NCBI GenBank assembly: GCA_033961575.1
Contig: CM066737.1
Location: forward strand, 51,436,771-51,500,770
Reading direction: 5' to 3'
DNA length: 64,000 bases
Source of the DNA: Aselliscus stoliczkanus
Lineage: Eukaryota; Chordata; Mammalia; Chiroptera; Hipposideridae
Made by a program: the position numbers and the translations under genes. The notes under the pieces are model-generated. The model worked only from the letters and a program-made list of their open reading frames with translations, searched no databases and was not told the DNA's origin. Shown in pieces: positions 33,819-46,301 of the stretch. Within the stretch, counting starts at the first letter, position 1. Each line of letters starts with the position of its first letter.

Positions 33819-34279
33819 ATAGAAAAGATAATATGGACAAGAAAGTGATGGAAGAAAAGAACAATGAGAAATTCTGTTTATTTCTCAACAGGTAAGGTTA
33901 TTCTTTGTTTCTTTTAGTAAATCCTTCTACAAGCAAAGTGTGGCTACTGGGAAACACTCAGCACAACAGAATCACTTCTGTACCTGGGTAGATTGCAGAT
34001 CATAATGTTGCTATTTATCAACTGGTTATATAAATTCTCTACAATAATGGCTCTGTACAAAAAGGCACTTTTCTCCCTATCTGTATATGTGCTTTCTATA
34101 ATAAAAATACCTGATCATGTGCTGTTTTCACTATGTTCAGAAAAGGAGGAGAATTAAACTAAACTGTAGATATGTTCTTGAGTTCTTATTTGTCCTGGCA
34201 TCCAGTAGAAATTTCCAGTTCACTACTATTGCTCTTCTTTTGGCTTTCTTAAAATATTTCCCACTCACCCCCCAAACAT

Positions 34280-34281
<2 letters not shown>
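33819..34281. other. Unassigned unique sequence
   Basis: Nothing is recognised between the tRNA half and the CA microsatellite. Confidence 0.4.

Positions 34282-34322
<41 letters not shown>
34282..34322 (+). repeat. (CA)n microsatellite
   Basis: About 20 uninterrupted CA units. The plus and minus frames that cross it are artefacts. Confidence 0.97.
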
Positions 34323-34326
<4 letters not shown>

Positions 34327-34501
34327 AGCCTCACAAATCAGAAACAAATCCTGAGGTGCATGTTGTGTGTATAATACTTCCCACACTTCTCTTCCAGAAT
34401 CTGCAGACCAGGGTAGAAATAGGAGCCTTAGCAATAGCTTCAGTAAAGCAAAATTCTGCTCTGATCAACTAGATGCAGACCCTCTGAACAAGGTAAAATC
34501 A

Positions 34502-34595
34502 ATGGGTGTTAAGATGGAGGGGAAGCGTGGCAGGTTCCCAATTTCTTTATGGGTGTTAAGATGGAGGGGAAGCGTGGCAGGTTCCCAGTTTCTTT
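34502..34595 (+). repeat. 47-base tandem duplication
   Basis: Two adjacent copies, starting at 34,502 and 34,549, begin atgggtgttaagatggagg and differ at a single base (cccaattt against cccagttt). Confidence 0.95.
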
Positions 34596-35965
34596 ATGGA
34601 CATATTGATTTTTAGAATATAGCAAAATATTGTGAAGGTATGCAGCAGGATGTTAGAAAATTCAAGTATATTTGTTTTTTTGTTGTTGTCACTTTTAATA
34701 TATTTTTTCAATTAGAGTTGACAGCGTCCATACATTTATATAACTTACAAAGTGATCACCCTGATAAATCTAGTAACCATCTGACACCATCCATAGTTAT
34801 TACAATACTACTGACTATATTCCCTATGATATACTTTACATCACTATGACTTTCTTATAACCACCAATTTGTATCACCTATTCTCTTCTCTCCTTCACCC
34901 ATCCCACTAATGCCCCCATTCAGCAATCATCAAAATGTTCTCTGTATCTATGAACTTGTTTCTGTTTTGATTGTTCATTTATCCTGTTTTCTAGATTACA
35001 CATATAAATGAAATCATATGACATTTGCCTTTCTCTGTCTGACTTACTCCACTCAGCATAATTCCCTCTAGGTCCATCCATGTTTTTGGTGATGAGAACA
35101 TTTCATTCTTTCTTATGGCTCAGTATATTCAGTTGTAAATATGTACCATTTATTCTTATCCATTCATCTATTGATGAGCACGTAGGTTGCTTCTTTATCT
35201 TGGCTATTGTAAATAATGCTGCAGTGAATATATGGATGCATATCTCTTTTTTTAGTAGTTTCAGGTGTACAACACAATGCAATAGTTATACTCTTTACCC
35301 CCCAAAGTGAAAACCCCCCTCCCCCAGTTAGCCACCCCACTCCCCCCCATATCATACATATCTATTACAATTCCTTTGACTCCCTTCCACAGATACTCCA
35401 CATCCCGTGACTATCTATATATTCAGTTACAGTTGGCATACAATATTATACAACATCAGCTTTAGGTGTACAGTGCAGTGATGAAGGCTCTACTCCATCC
35501 ATGAAATGGTCTCCCTAACAAGACATGTGACCATCTGACACACCACAAAATTTTTACAACATTATTATATTCCCCGAACTGTGTTTCATAACCTGTGACA
35601 ATAATGTAGTTACCTATTTATGCTGTCTAATCCCTTCTCCTTCTCCCTTATCTCCACCCCCCTCCCAACTAGCAACCCTCAGTTTTTCCTCTATATCTAT
35701 GAGTCTGTTTACTTTGATCGTTCATTCAGATTTTCAGATTCCACATATAAGTGAGATCATATGGTACTTGTCTTTCTCTGACTGACTTATTTCACTTAAC
35801 ATAACAGTCTTTTCACAACATTATCAATTACATTCCCAGAACTGCCCCCATATCCCTGTGGCAACATTGTAGTCACCCACCTATGCTGTCCAAAACCTTC
35901 CCCCTCTCCCTCATCACCACTCCCTCCCAGCCAGCAACCATCAGTTTTTCCTTTATATCTGCTTA

Positions 35966-36550
35966 ATATGACTTCAATCTTCTTAAATTTACTGAGACTT
36001 GTTTTGTGGCCTAACGTGGTCTATCTTGGAAAATGTCCCATGTGTACTTGAGAAGAATGTATATTCTGTTGTTTCAGGGTGAAATGCTCTAAAAATATCA
36101 ACAAAGTCCAGCTGGTCTAAAGTGTCATTTAAGGCCCCTCTCTCTGTGTTGATTTTCTGTCTAAAGGGTCTCTCCATTGGTGACAATGGGGTGTTGAAGT
36201 CCCCTACTATGATAGTGTTACTGTTGATCTCTGTCTTTATGTCTGTCAAAATCTGTTATATGTAATTAGGAGTTCTTATGTTGGGTGTGTAGATGTTTAT
36301 TAGGGTTATAGTGCTCTTCTTTGTCTTTTATTGTAGTCATTTTAAAATCTGTTTTGTCCAAAATAAGTGTTGGTACTCCAGCCGTTTTTTTTTCTCATTT
36401 CCATTTGCATGAAATATCTTATTCCTTCTGTAAACAGCATATACATGTGTCCTATTTTCTTATCCACTCTGCCACTCTCTGTCTTTTGATTGGAACATTT
36501 AGCCCATTCACATTTAAAATGATTATTGATAGGTGCATATGTATTACCAT
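35966..36550 (-). pseudogene. L1-B ORF2 endonuclease fragment
   Basis: The open part at 35,989-36,249 includes GDFNTP and SKIDH, two conserved endonuclease motifs. The upstream part has stops. The frame ends before the SDH motif that completes the active site, so this endonuclease could not work. Confidence 0.82.
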
Positions 36551-36606
36551 TTTGTTATTTGTATTCCTGGTCTCCCTGGGTTAGCTTGTTTACCCCTTTC
36601 TTTTGT

Positions 36607-37476
36607 TTAAAAAAGCCCTTTTAACATTTCTTGCAATGCTGGCTTGGTGGTAATGAATTCCTTAAGCTTATTCTTCTCTGAGAAGCTCTTTATTTCTCCT
36701 TCAATTTTAAGTGATAGCCGCACTGGGTAGAGCAATCTTGGTTGTAGGCCTTTATTTTATGTCACTTTGAATATCTCCTGCTACTTCCTTCTGACCCGCA
36801 GAGTTTCTGTAGACAAGTCAGCTGTTAGTCTAACAGGAGTTCCTTTGTATGTAACCTTCTGTCTTTCTCTTTCTGCCTCTAGGATTCTGTCTCTGTCTTT
36901 AACCTTTGCCATTTTAACTATGATGTGTCTTGGTGTGGACCTGTTTGGGTTCAGCTTGTTTGGAACCCTCTGCACTTCCTGGGTATATATGTTGATTTCC
37001 TTCACCAGGGTAGGGAAGTTTTCAGTCATTTTTTCAAATAGATTATTGACCCCTTGCTTCTTCTCTTCTCCTTCTGGTATTCCTATGAGTGGCTGGTGGT
37101 TGCGCTTCATCTTGTCCCATAGGGCTCTTAAACTATTTTCATTGTTTCTTATTCTTTGGCCTTTTTGTTGTGCCAACTGGGTGATTTCTGCTATTTTATT
37201 TTCCAAATCGCTGATCTGCTCCTCTGCTTCATTTACTCTACTGGCGATTCCTTCGAGTGTGTTCTTCATTTCAGTTATTGTATTCTTTAGTTCTAACTGG
37301 TTGTTTTTTATGATTTCTCTATCCCTCCTTATGTCCTCACTACATTTGTTAAACATTCTTATCATCAGTGTTCTAAACTCTGTCTCTGAAAGATTGGATC
37401 CCTCTGTTTCATTTGGTTCCATTTCTAGAGGTTTCTTCTGATCTTTTACTTGTGACATGTTTCTTTGTTTCCCCAT
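36607..37476 (-). pseudogene. L1-B ORF1, one nonsense change in a long open frame
   Basis: Start MGKQRNMSQVKDQKK at 37,476 (the longer open frame begins upstream by chance). The Glu/Lys-rich coiled coil (residues about 60-120) is followed by the RNA-binding region (RSTPRHIIVKMAKVKDRDR). A TAG at about 36,781 replaces the Trp of the conserved RREWQE motif; further coding text then continues to TAA at 36,607. This is the best-preserved ORF1 in the window, with 231 codons open from that ATG. Confidence 0.88.
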
Positions 37477-37690
37477 TTTGGCTGTCGCTCTGGGATTGCT
37501 TTGATGTATTACATAGATCACCAGGAGAGCCCTGGCTGAATCACGCAAGCACACAGCTCACGGCCCAACACTCCCAGGAAAACTCCCAGTCTCAGCCTGT
37601 CCCAATCAGCTGCTCGCAGATCAGGCCGAGCAGCCCGAAAACCAATCACCAGCCTGAAAACTCTGCAAGCGCAGTGCTGAGAGCCTGAAC

Positions 37691-37912
37691 GAGGCGGCTA
37701 GCGCACTTCTGCATCTCAGTGAGCAGCCTGTTGGAGCTGCAGCACACCCACCAGGCATTTCCCTGGCAACGCAGCACAAGCCATGCGGAGGGTGGGGATC
37801 CGAGGCGGCTCCCACACTCCTGGGTGTCAGTGTGCAGCCTATTGGAGCCGGAAAGCACCCGTCCAGCATTTCCCTGGCAACGCAGAATGAGCCGGGCAGA
37901 GGGTGGGGATCC
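37691..37912 (-). repeat. 111-base tandem monomers in the L1-B 5' UTR
   Basis: Two units, 37,691-37,801 and 37,802-37,912, share gaggcggct at the start, catttccctggcaacgcag in the middle and gagggtggggatcc at the end. A partial third unit passes into an (ACGC/CA)n stretch at 37,922-37,950. GC content and CpG are higher than in surrounding sequence. Confidence 0.88.
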
Positions 37913-39510
37913 AAGGCCACATGCACGCACGCACGCACGCACACACACACTTCTGCACCAATTCCACTAGACCAATGAGGTCCTAGACCTGCTCCTCTGT
38001 GGGAGGGCCCAAGCCCAACACCACTCGCGTGCAGGCTCCGCACCAGGGGAACATTAGTTCAAAAACCTCCCGCCTTTGCACCAAAGGTGCTCAGTTCAGT
38101 CCGTCCCCACAGGCTCCCGGCTCACACAGCCACTCCCTCCACCCGGAATCAGGTAAGTGCTCACCGGCGAGCAAGCCCGGGCGCCGGCCCCACTGATTCT
38201 CCAGCCGCTCTTAGCCTCACCAAGCTGAGCAGAGTCCTCACTAATTTACTGCCAGCTATCTTGGAAATCCTCTTCCTGGCAAAGGAACTCTAGGCTGGTG
38301 AGCTTGGGGTGCGGCCGGAGGGTCTCTCCCCCAACCAGACAAGCTTCCCACGGCTGGGGCTTCCCTCACGGGGTTCGCCCTCTCTCGTCTCTGCCCCTCC
38401 TACCAGACGCGACGTGGTCTCCTCTTTAATTTCCTCGTCTAGTGGTTCCGTTCATCCAGTGTTCCGGGGACCTCCGGGGTTGAATGCTGTATAATTTGTT
38501 TGTAATTTTGGTGTGATCCTGGGAGGTAGTTAGCACAGCGTCTGTCTATTCCCTGCATATCTCTTTACAAATTAGTGTGTTGGGTTTTTTGCACAAATAT
38601 CCAGAAATGGGATTACTGTGCCCTTCTTTGTCTCTTGTTATACTCTTTGTTTTAAAATTTATTCCCTCTTGTATAAACATTGCTACCCCACTTTTTTTTG
38701 TTTGATTCTCTTTTCATGAACTATATTTTTCCATCCCTTTGGTTTCGGTCTGTCTTTCAATCTGAACTGAATCTCTTGTAGGCAGCATATTTAAGGGTCT
38801 TGTTATCTTATTCATTCAAACCCCCTAATTTGGATTGGAGCATTTAATCCATTTACATTGAAAGTAATTATTAATTGGTGGGTAGTTATTGCCATTTAAT
38901 TATTCATAGTTTTTATCCTTTTTTTCTGAATTTTCTTAAAGAAGTCCCTTAAACATTTCTTGCAATACTGGTTTTTTTGTTTGTTTTGTGTTTGTTTGTT
39001 TTTTTAATTAATTTATTTATTTTTAATTCATTTCAGGTGTACAACACAGTACAATAGTTATACATTTTACCCCTCAAAGTGACAACCCCCAACCCCAATT
39101 CGCCACCCCACTCCCCCCCATATCATATATATCTATTACTCTTCTTCCTCTGACTCTCTTCCACAGTATAATCCACATCCCATGACTATCTATATATATT
39201 CAATTACAGTAGGTGTACAACCTCTGCTTCAGTTATACAGTGCAGTGATCAAATCTCTACTCCATCCATGAAATGGTCTCCCTAACAAGACCTATGACCA
39301 TCTGACATCCCACAAAATATTTACAACATTATTAATTATATTCCCCAAACTGTTTTTCATATCCCAGTGGCAATATTGTAGTTGCCTATTTTTGCTGTCT
39401 AATCCCTTCCCCTTCTCCCTCATCCCCATCCCCCTCCCAATTAGCAACCCTGATTTTTCCTCTATATCTATGAGACAGTTTCTGTTTAATTTGCTCATTC
39501 ATACAGCTTT

Positions 39511-42500
39511 TCAGATTCCACATATGAGTGAGATCATATGGTATTTGTCTTTCTCTGACTGACTTATTTCACTTAACATAATAGTCTCTAGGTCCATCCA
39601 TATCATTGCAAATGGTACGATTTCATTCTTCTTTATAGCGGAGTAATACTCCATTGTATAAATATACCACAGTTTCTTAATCCAGTCATCTACCGATGGG
39701 CATTTTGGTTGTTTCCAAGTCTTAGCTATTGTAAATTGTGCTGCTAGGAACATAGGGGTGCATAACTTTTTTTGAATAAGTGTCTTGGTTTTTTCAGGAT
39801 AAATACCTAGGAGTGGAATTGCTGGGTCAAACGGTAGCTCTATTTCCAGTTCTTTGAGATACCTCCATACTGACTTCCATAGTGGCTGTACCAATCTGCA
39901 ATCCCACCAACAGTGCAGCAGGGTCCCTTTTTCCACATAGCCCCACCAGCACTTGTTGTTTGTTGATTTATTGATGATACTCATTCTGACTGGAGTGAGG
40001 TGGTATCTCATTATGGTTTTTATGTGCATTTCCCTAATGACCAGTGAGGCTGAACTTTTTTCACATGCCTGTTGGCCATCTGTATGTCCTCTTTAGAGAA
40101 ATGTCTCTTCATATCTTCTGCCCATTTTTTAATTGGGTTGTTTGTTTTATTGGTGTTGAGTTTCATGAGTGTTTTATAAATTTTGGATATTAACCCCTTA
40201 TCAGATATATAGTTGGCAAATATATTCTCCCATTAAGTAGGGTTCCTTTTTGTTTTATTAATGGTTTCCTTTGTTGTGAAAAAACTTTAAAGTCTGATAT
40301 AATCCCATATGTTCATTTTTTCTTTTACTTCCCTTGCCCGTAGGGATGTATCAGTAAAAATATTGCTCCAGGTAATGCCTGCAAATGTACTCCCTATATT
40401 TTCTTTTAGGATTTTTATGGTTTCAGGTCTTACATGTAAGTCTTTAATCCATTTTGAATTTGTTCTTGTATATGGCGAAAGGAGGTGGTCCAGTTTCATT
40501 TTTTTGCATGTGTCAGTCCAGTTTTCCCAGCACCATTTATTGAATAGACTATCTTTACTCCAGTGTAAATTCTTGCTTCCCTTGTCATAGATTAACTGTC
40601 CATAAATGCCTGGATTTATTTCTGGGCTCTCTGTTCTGTTCCACTGATCGATGTGCCTGTTTTTATGCCAATACCAAACTGTCTTCATTACTGTAGCCTT
40701 GTAGTAGGTTTTGATGTCTGGTAGCGTGATTCCCCCGACTTTGTTCTTATTTCCCAGAATTGCCGAGGCTATTCGGGGTTTTTTATGATTCCATATAAAT
40801 TTTAGGATTATATTTTCTATTTCTGTGAAAAATGCTCTTGGTAGTTTGATAGGAATTGCATTGAATCTATATATTGCTTTAGGCAGTATGGACATTTTAA
40901 CTATATTAATTCTTCCTATCCATGAGCATGGTAGGTGTTTCCATTTATTTGTATCTTCTATGGTTTCTTTCTTCAGTGTCTTATAATTTTCTGAGTACAG
41001 ATCTTTCACTTCTTTGGTTAAATGTATTCCTAGGTATTTTATAGTTCTTGACGCAATTGTAAATGGGACAGTTTTCTTAATTTCTCTTTCCATTAGTTTA
41101 TTATTGGTATATGCAAATATACCAATATATTTCTGATTTCTGAACATTGATTTTATATCCTGCTACTTTACTGAATTCGTCTATCAGTTCCAATAGTTTT
41201 TTGATGGAGTCTCTGGGGTTCTCTATATACAGTATCATGTCATCTGCATATAATGACAATTTTACTTCTTCCTTGCCAATTTGGATGCCTTTTATTCCTT
41301 TTTGTTTTCTGATTGCTGTGGCTAGAACTTCCAGCACTATGTTGAATAAAAGAGGAGAAAGTGGACAGCCTTGTCTTGTTCTTGATCTTAAGGGGAATGG
41401 TTTTAGCTTTTCCCCATTGAGTATGGTGTTAGCTGTACGTTTATCATATATGGCTTTTATTATGTTGAGGTATGATCCCTGTATTGCCACTTTGCTAAGG
41501 GTTTTTAACATAAATGGCTGTTGGATTTTGTCAAATGCTTTTTCTGCATCTATTGAAATGACCATGTGATCTTTATCCTTCATTTTGTTGATGTGGTGTA
41601 TCACATTAATTGATTTACGGATGTTGAATCAGCCTTGCGCACTAGGGATGAATCCCACTTGATCATGATGTATGATCTTCTTAGTATATTGCTGAATTCT
41701 GTTTGCTAATATTTTATTGAGAATTTTTGCATCTACATTCATCAGGGAGATTGGCCTGTAGTTTACTTTTTTTGTGCTGTGTTTATCTGGTTTTGGAATC
41801 AGGGTGATAGTGGCTCATAAAAAGAGTTTGGGAGCCTTCCCTCCTTCTGGAATTTTTGGAATAGTTTGAGAAGAATAGGTGATAGTTCTTTTTTGAATGT
41901 TTGATAAAATTCACTTGTGAAGCCGTCTGGTCCAGTGCTTTTGTTTTTTGGGAGCTTGTCAAGTACTGATTCAATTTCCTTGGTAGTAATCAGGGTATTT
42001 AGATTTTCTGTTTCTTCTTGAGTTAGCTTTGGAAGGTTGTATGCTTCTAGAAAATTATCCATTTCTTCCAGATTGTCAAATTTGTTGGCATATAATTACT
42101 CATAGTAATTTCCTAGAATTTTTTGTATTTCTGTGATGTCTGTAGTCATTTCCACTTTTTCATTCCTGATTTTGCTAATTTGAGTCCTCTCTCTTTTTTT
42201 TTTTTTTTTTTGATAAGCCTGGCTAGAGGTTTGTCAATTTTGTTTATCTTCTCAAGAAACCAGCTCTTGGTTTCATTGATCTTTTGAATTGTTTTTCTGT
42301 TCTCTATATTGTTTATTTCCTCTCTGGTCTGTATTATCTCCTTTCTTGTACTCCCCTTGGACCTCTTTTGCTGTTCTTTTTCCAGTTCCCTTAGGTGTAA
42401 GGATAACTTGTTGATTTGAGATTTTTCTTCCTTCTTTAGATAGTCCTGCACTGCTATAAACTTCCCTCTTAGGACTGCTTTCGCAGCATCCCAGAGATTT

Positions 42501-43351
42501 TGGGTCGTGGTGTTTTCAGTTTCGTTTGTCTTGAGATATCTTTTGATTTCCTCTTTGATATCGTTTGTGACCCACTCACTATTTAATAGCATATTGTTTA
42601 GCCTCCATTTATTTGTCAGCTTCCCGGATTTCTTCTTATAATTGATTTCTAGTTTCATAGCATTGTGGTCAGAGAATACAGTTGAAATGATTTCAATCTT
42701 CTTAAATTTATTGAGACTTGTTTTGTGGCCTAACACGTGGTCTATCTTAGAAAATGTTCCATGTGCACTTGAAAAGAACGTATATTCTGTAGCTTTGGGA
42801 TGAAATGCTCTGAAAATGTCTGTTAAATTCAGCTGGTCTAATGTGTCATTTAAGGTCGCTGTTTCCGCATTGATTTTCTGTCTGGAGGATCTGTCCATTA
42901 GTGACAGCGGGGTGTTGAAGTCCCCTAGTATGATAGTGTTACTGTTGATCTCTGTCTTTATGTCTGACAATATCTGTTTTATATATTTAGGGGCTCCTAT
43001 GTTAGGTGCATAGATTTTTACTAGGGTTATGTCCTCTTGTTGGATCGATCCCTTCATTACTATGAAGTGTCCTTCTTTGTCCTTTGTTATATTCTTCAAT
43101 TTAAAGTCCATTTTATCTGATATAAGTATCGCTACTCCAGCTTTTTTCTCAGTTCCATTTACATGAAATATTTTACTCCATCCCTTTACTTTCAGCCTGT
43201 ATGAGTCTTTGGATCTGAGGTGAGTCTCTTGTATACAGCATATGCTGGGGTCTTGCTTTCTTATCCATTCAGCCACCCTATGTCTTTTTATTGGAGCATT
43301 TAATCCATTTACATTTAATGTGATTATTGATAGGTGTGTATTTATTGCCAT
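39511..43351 (-). pseudogene. L1-A ORF2 (endonuclease and reverse transcriptase)
   Basis: The full span of about 1,280 codons fits ORF2p, which nicks target DNA and copies L1 RNA. The first 401 codons are open (43,351-42,146) and carry the endonuclease motifs NVNGLN, IQETH, GDFNTP, KIDH and SDHNAM. The frame is then lost at an A-run (42,192-42,210). The RT active site YADD is at 41,239-41,250, with [12 protein letters not shown] upstream. The C-terminal Cys-rich domain is open at 39,511-40,029. At least five shifts or stops make it non-functional. Confidence 0.93.
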
Positions 43352-43403
43352 TTTGTTATTTGTGTTCCTAGTCTTTCTTAGTTTCGTTGTTTTTCTCTTC
43401 TAC

Positions 43404-44278
43404 TTAAAGAAGCCCTTTTAACATTTCCTGCAAAGCTGGCTTGGTGGTAATGAATTCCCTTAACTTATTCTTTTCTGCAAAGCTCCTTATCTCGCCTTCG
43501 ATTTTAAATGATAACCTTGCTGGATATAGCAATCTCGGTTGTAGGCCTTTATTTTTCATCACTTTGTAAACCTCCTGCCACTCCCTTCTGGCCTGCAACG
43601 TTTCTGTAGAAAAGTCAGCTGATAATCTTATGGGGGGACCCTTGTAAGTAACTTGCTGCCTTTCCCTTGCTGCTTTAAGGATTCTGTCTTTGTCCTTAAC
43701 CCTTTCCATTTTCATTATAATGTGTCTTGGAGTGGGCCTGTTTGGAATCATCCTGGTTGGAACTGTCTGCACTTCCTGGGCTTATATTTCAATGTCCTTT
43801 GCCAGGTTAGGGAAGTTTTCAGACATTATTACTTCAAATATATTCTCAATCCCTTGCTCCCTCTCTTCTCCTTCTGGTACTCCAATGACCCGTGGGTTAT
43901 TGCGTTTGGTGTTGTCCCCCAGCTCTCTTCAACTATTTTCCATGTTTTTCATTCTTTTTTCTTTTTGTTCTTCCACATGGGTGATCTCTGCTATTTTGTC
44001 TTCTAAGTCACTGATTCGATTTTCTGCTTCATCCAATCTGCTAATGATTCCATCAAGTTTGTTATTTAATCAGTAATTGTGTTCTTAAGTTCTAGCTGGT
44101 TGCTTTTCATGATTTCTCTATCCTTCTTTATATTTTCATTAATTTCCTTGAACATTCTAATAATCAGTGTTCTGAACTCTGTCTCCAATAGGTTGTTTAC
44201 CTCTATTTCCTCTAGTTCCACTGATTCAGGAAGTTTCTTCTGTTCTTTTATTTGGGTTGTGTTTCTTTGTCTCCCCAT
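43404..44278 (-). pseudogene. L1-A ORF1, frameshifted
   Basis: It starts MGRQRNTTQIKEQKK and loses frame at about 44,066 in the coiled coil. The C-terminal 122 codons are open and include RPTPRHIIMKMERVKDKDRI and the conserved RREWQEVYKVMK and RLSFKIEGEIRSF blocks, ending MLKGLL. The spacing to ORF2 is 52 bases. Confidence 0.9.
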
Positions 44279-45272
44279 TCTGGCTTACTCTTTGTGTTTG
44301 CTTCAATATAACAGATAGATCCCCCAGGTTTCTCAGTCTTTTCTGGGTATACTTATATGGTGTGTGTCCTTTATATTTGAATTACTCAGTCTCCCTATTC
44401 TCCTGTGCTTGTATCTGAGGTGTTCCTTGTGTCATGCGTCCTCACTTGTTCAAGTTTTAGTTTTGATTATTTTGGCTTGTCAGTATGTGGGATTGACTCC
44501 CATATTGATTAGCTGTGAGGATCAGCAGCGCCTGCAGTTTATGAGCTGCTGTGAGAGGATTGAACCCTCTGATGTAACTTGGACCCTATGGGCCCTAGTA
44601 CCAGTAGCAACTTCCTTTTGGGTGTGACTCTTTTTTTTTTTTTTTTGAGGGCAGTGTCACTGGCCCTGTTATGTGGGACCCGAACCGGGGTCGCCGGCGT
44701 CCCAAACCAGCGCTTAAACACTGTGCCACTCGGCCGGCCCTGGGTGTGACTCTTTTATGTCAAACCAAGTAATGCTCTGGTTTTATCTAAAGTTGGCCTC
44801 CGGGTATGATGATTCTTGTGTCTGTTTGTTTGTACCCACTGCTGCAGAGTGATTTTACAGCATAACAGATCAACAAGAACAAACTCCGCAGCCACCAAAG
44901 GAAACCAAATGCTCGCACAAGTAAAAAAAACCAACCATCAAACTACAGTCAACTTGTACAGAAATATCAATCATACTAATGAAGAAAACAAACAGAAACA
45001 AAACAATAACCACACACACAATAATAACAGAAGAGGAAACAAAATACAATATCCTAAAGTAAAAAATAGAATAAACATGAGAAACCGAATAGCTATACCT
45101 AAAAAATAAAAAATAAAAATAAACTAAAATAATAATAAAAGAAAAGTAAGAATAAAAATTAAAAAACTAAAATTTGCAGAGAAAAGGAAAAGAGGAAAAG
45201 TATAGCAGTGAGAAGAATGAATAAAATAAGGGAGAAAGTGAGGGTGGGGAAAAAGAAAAAGAAAGAAAAAGA

Positions 45273-45303
<31 letters not shown>

Positions 45304-46287
45304 TTTGTTTACACACCCATATACATATATATGGACATATATTCACCTATTTACACCTATATATATGCCTATATTAAAAACTACAAAATGATAAGAATGA
45401 AATAGAATTAAAAACCAAAAACAACCAAGATAAGCAACCAATAAAGGGAAAACAAAACAGAATAAAACCAAACAAACCAAAAATACCTGTGCCGGTGTTG
45501 GCTAAAGTCCACCAGGCTCTCTTCAGTTTGTCCTCTGCTGTACAAAAATTCCTGTGCATCTTGTGGGAACAGTAGGCCACCTGATGCCTAGCGTGATGCT
45601 GGCACTGCAGGTTTGCTGTACTTGAGTGTGGTTGTGACGTGTGATTGATGGTTTTTACGAAGTCACTGCCTTTTTGCTTTTGCCTGTCCCAAGGCAGGCT
45701 GCACCCCCAAAGGCTCAATGAGTGTCTCTGGGCAGTCTTTCGGTTGTCAGCCGTGGAGAATTAAAGAATTCCTCACTACCAAAAGCCAGCTGCTAAGAAT
45801 CTGTTAATTAGTGCCTCAGTAGGTGAACCTGGCCTGCCTCCCAAGCCTTGCCTAAAGGTGGGGGCGGGGTAGGTAGTCTCACTTTGCAGCCTTTACTGGG
45901 GTGGAAATTCTCAACCCCCTGCAGGTAGGCATACTTTCGTAGTCTTCTCCTACTGCTCCATTCAGGAGTCAGTTTAAGACTCTGTCTTGGTGGGGGCCAA
46001 AGTTTGTGGGAGTGGGTGGGTTATTGGTTGTTGTTTGCTGTTTTTTGTTTTTTTTTTGCTTTCGTGCCTCCGCAGCTGCGGGTGTGGGCTGCACCTCATG
46101 CGTCTCCCTGCCTTCTTCCCTTACTCACCTGGCCTGTCCACCTTCCAGCAATCATTGTGCGAAACTCTTAGTTGCTCTGTGTGATGAGTAGATGTTTCTT
46201 TGAAGCGTATTAGAAGTTCAAATTGTGGATATTTCCAGGGGAGATTCCATGGAGCCCTCCTCACAGCCGCCATCTTGCCCCCCGTCC
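44279..46287 (-). promoter_or_regulatory. L1-A 5' UTR (internal promoter region)
   Basis: This lies upstream of ORF1 in sense order. The extreme 5' end carries the CAAGATGGCGGC word, which in other L1s binds YY1. It contains an A/K-rich block at 44,870-45,410 with an (AT)n at 45,281-45,305. Current activity is not expected given its age. Confidence 0.6.
44635..44740 (-). mobile_element. SINE-S in the L1-A 5' UTR
   Basis: Exact 16-base duplication tgggtgtgactctttt at 44,619-44,634 and 44,741-44,756. It is younger than L1-A. Confidence 0.95.
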
Positions 46288-46301
46288 TGTAATACTGGTT
46301 T

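Larger units (their letters stand above)
35250..38553 (-). mobile_element. L1-B: half-size L1 with ORF1 and truncated endonuclease
   Basis: Exact duplication tgcatatctcttt at 35,237-35,249 and 38,554-38,566; length 3,304. Sense order: 5' UTR with 111-base tandem units, ORF1 (37,476-36,607), and ORF2 from ATG at 36,550 for about 195 codons. It then jumps at about 35,966 into a partial 3' UTR copy (35,811-35,965), the ORF2 end and a complete 3' UTR. The reverse transcriptase and the last endonuclease His region are absent. The join differs from that in C and D. Confidence 0.88.
38975..46287 (-). mobile_element. L1-A: full-length L1, decayed
   Basis: Flanked by tgcaatactggttt at 38,961-38,974 and tgtaatactggttt at 46,288-46,301. 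It is 7.3 kb, with the 5' end ggggggcaagatggcggctg on the minus strand, a 5' UTR of about 2 kb, ORF1, ORF2, and a 3' UTR ending in an A/CAAA-rich tail. It inserted inside the ORF1 end of L1-C. A SINE-S lies in its 5' UTR. Confidence 0.93.

Noticed and set aside
37621..38043. 140-codon frame upstream of L1-B ORF1 as a possible extra L1 ORF
   Set aside because: It follows the 111-base monomers; the unit length is a multiple of three, so openness is inherited by duplication. No homologue known to me.
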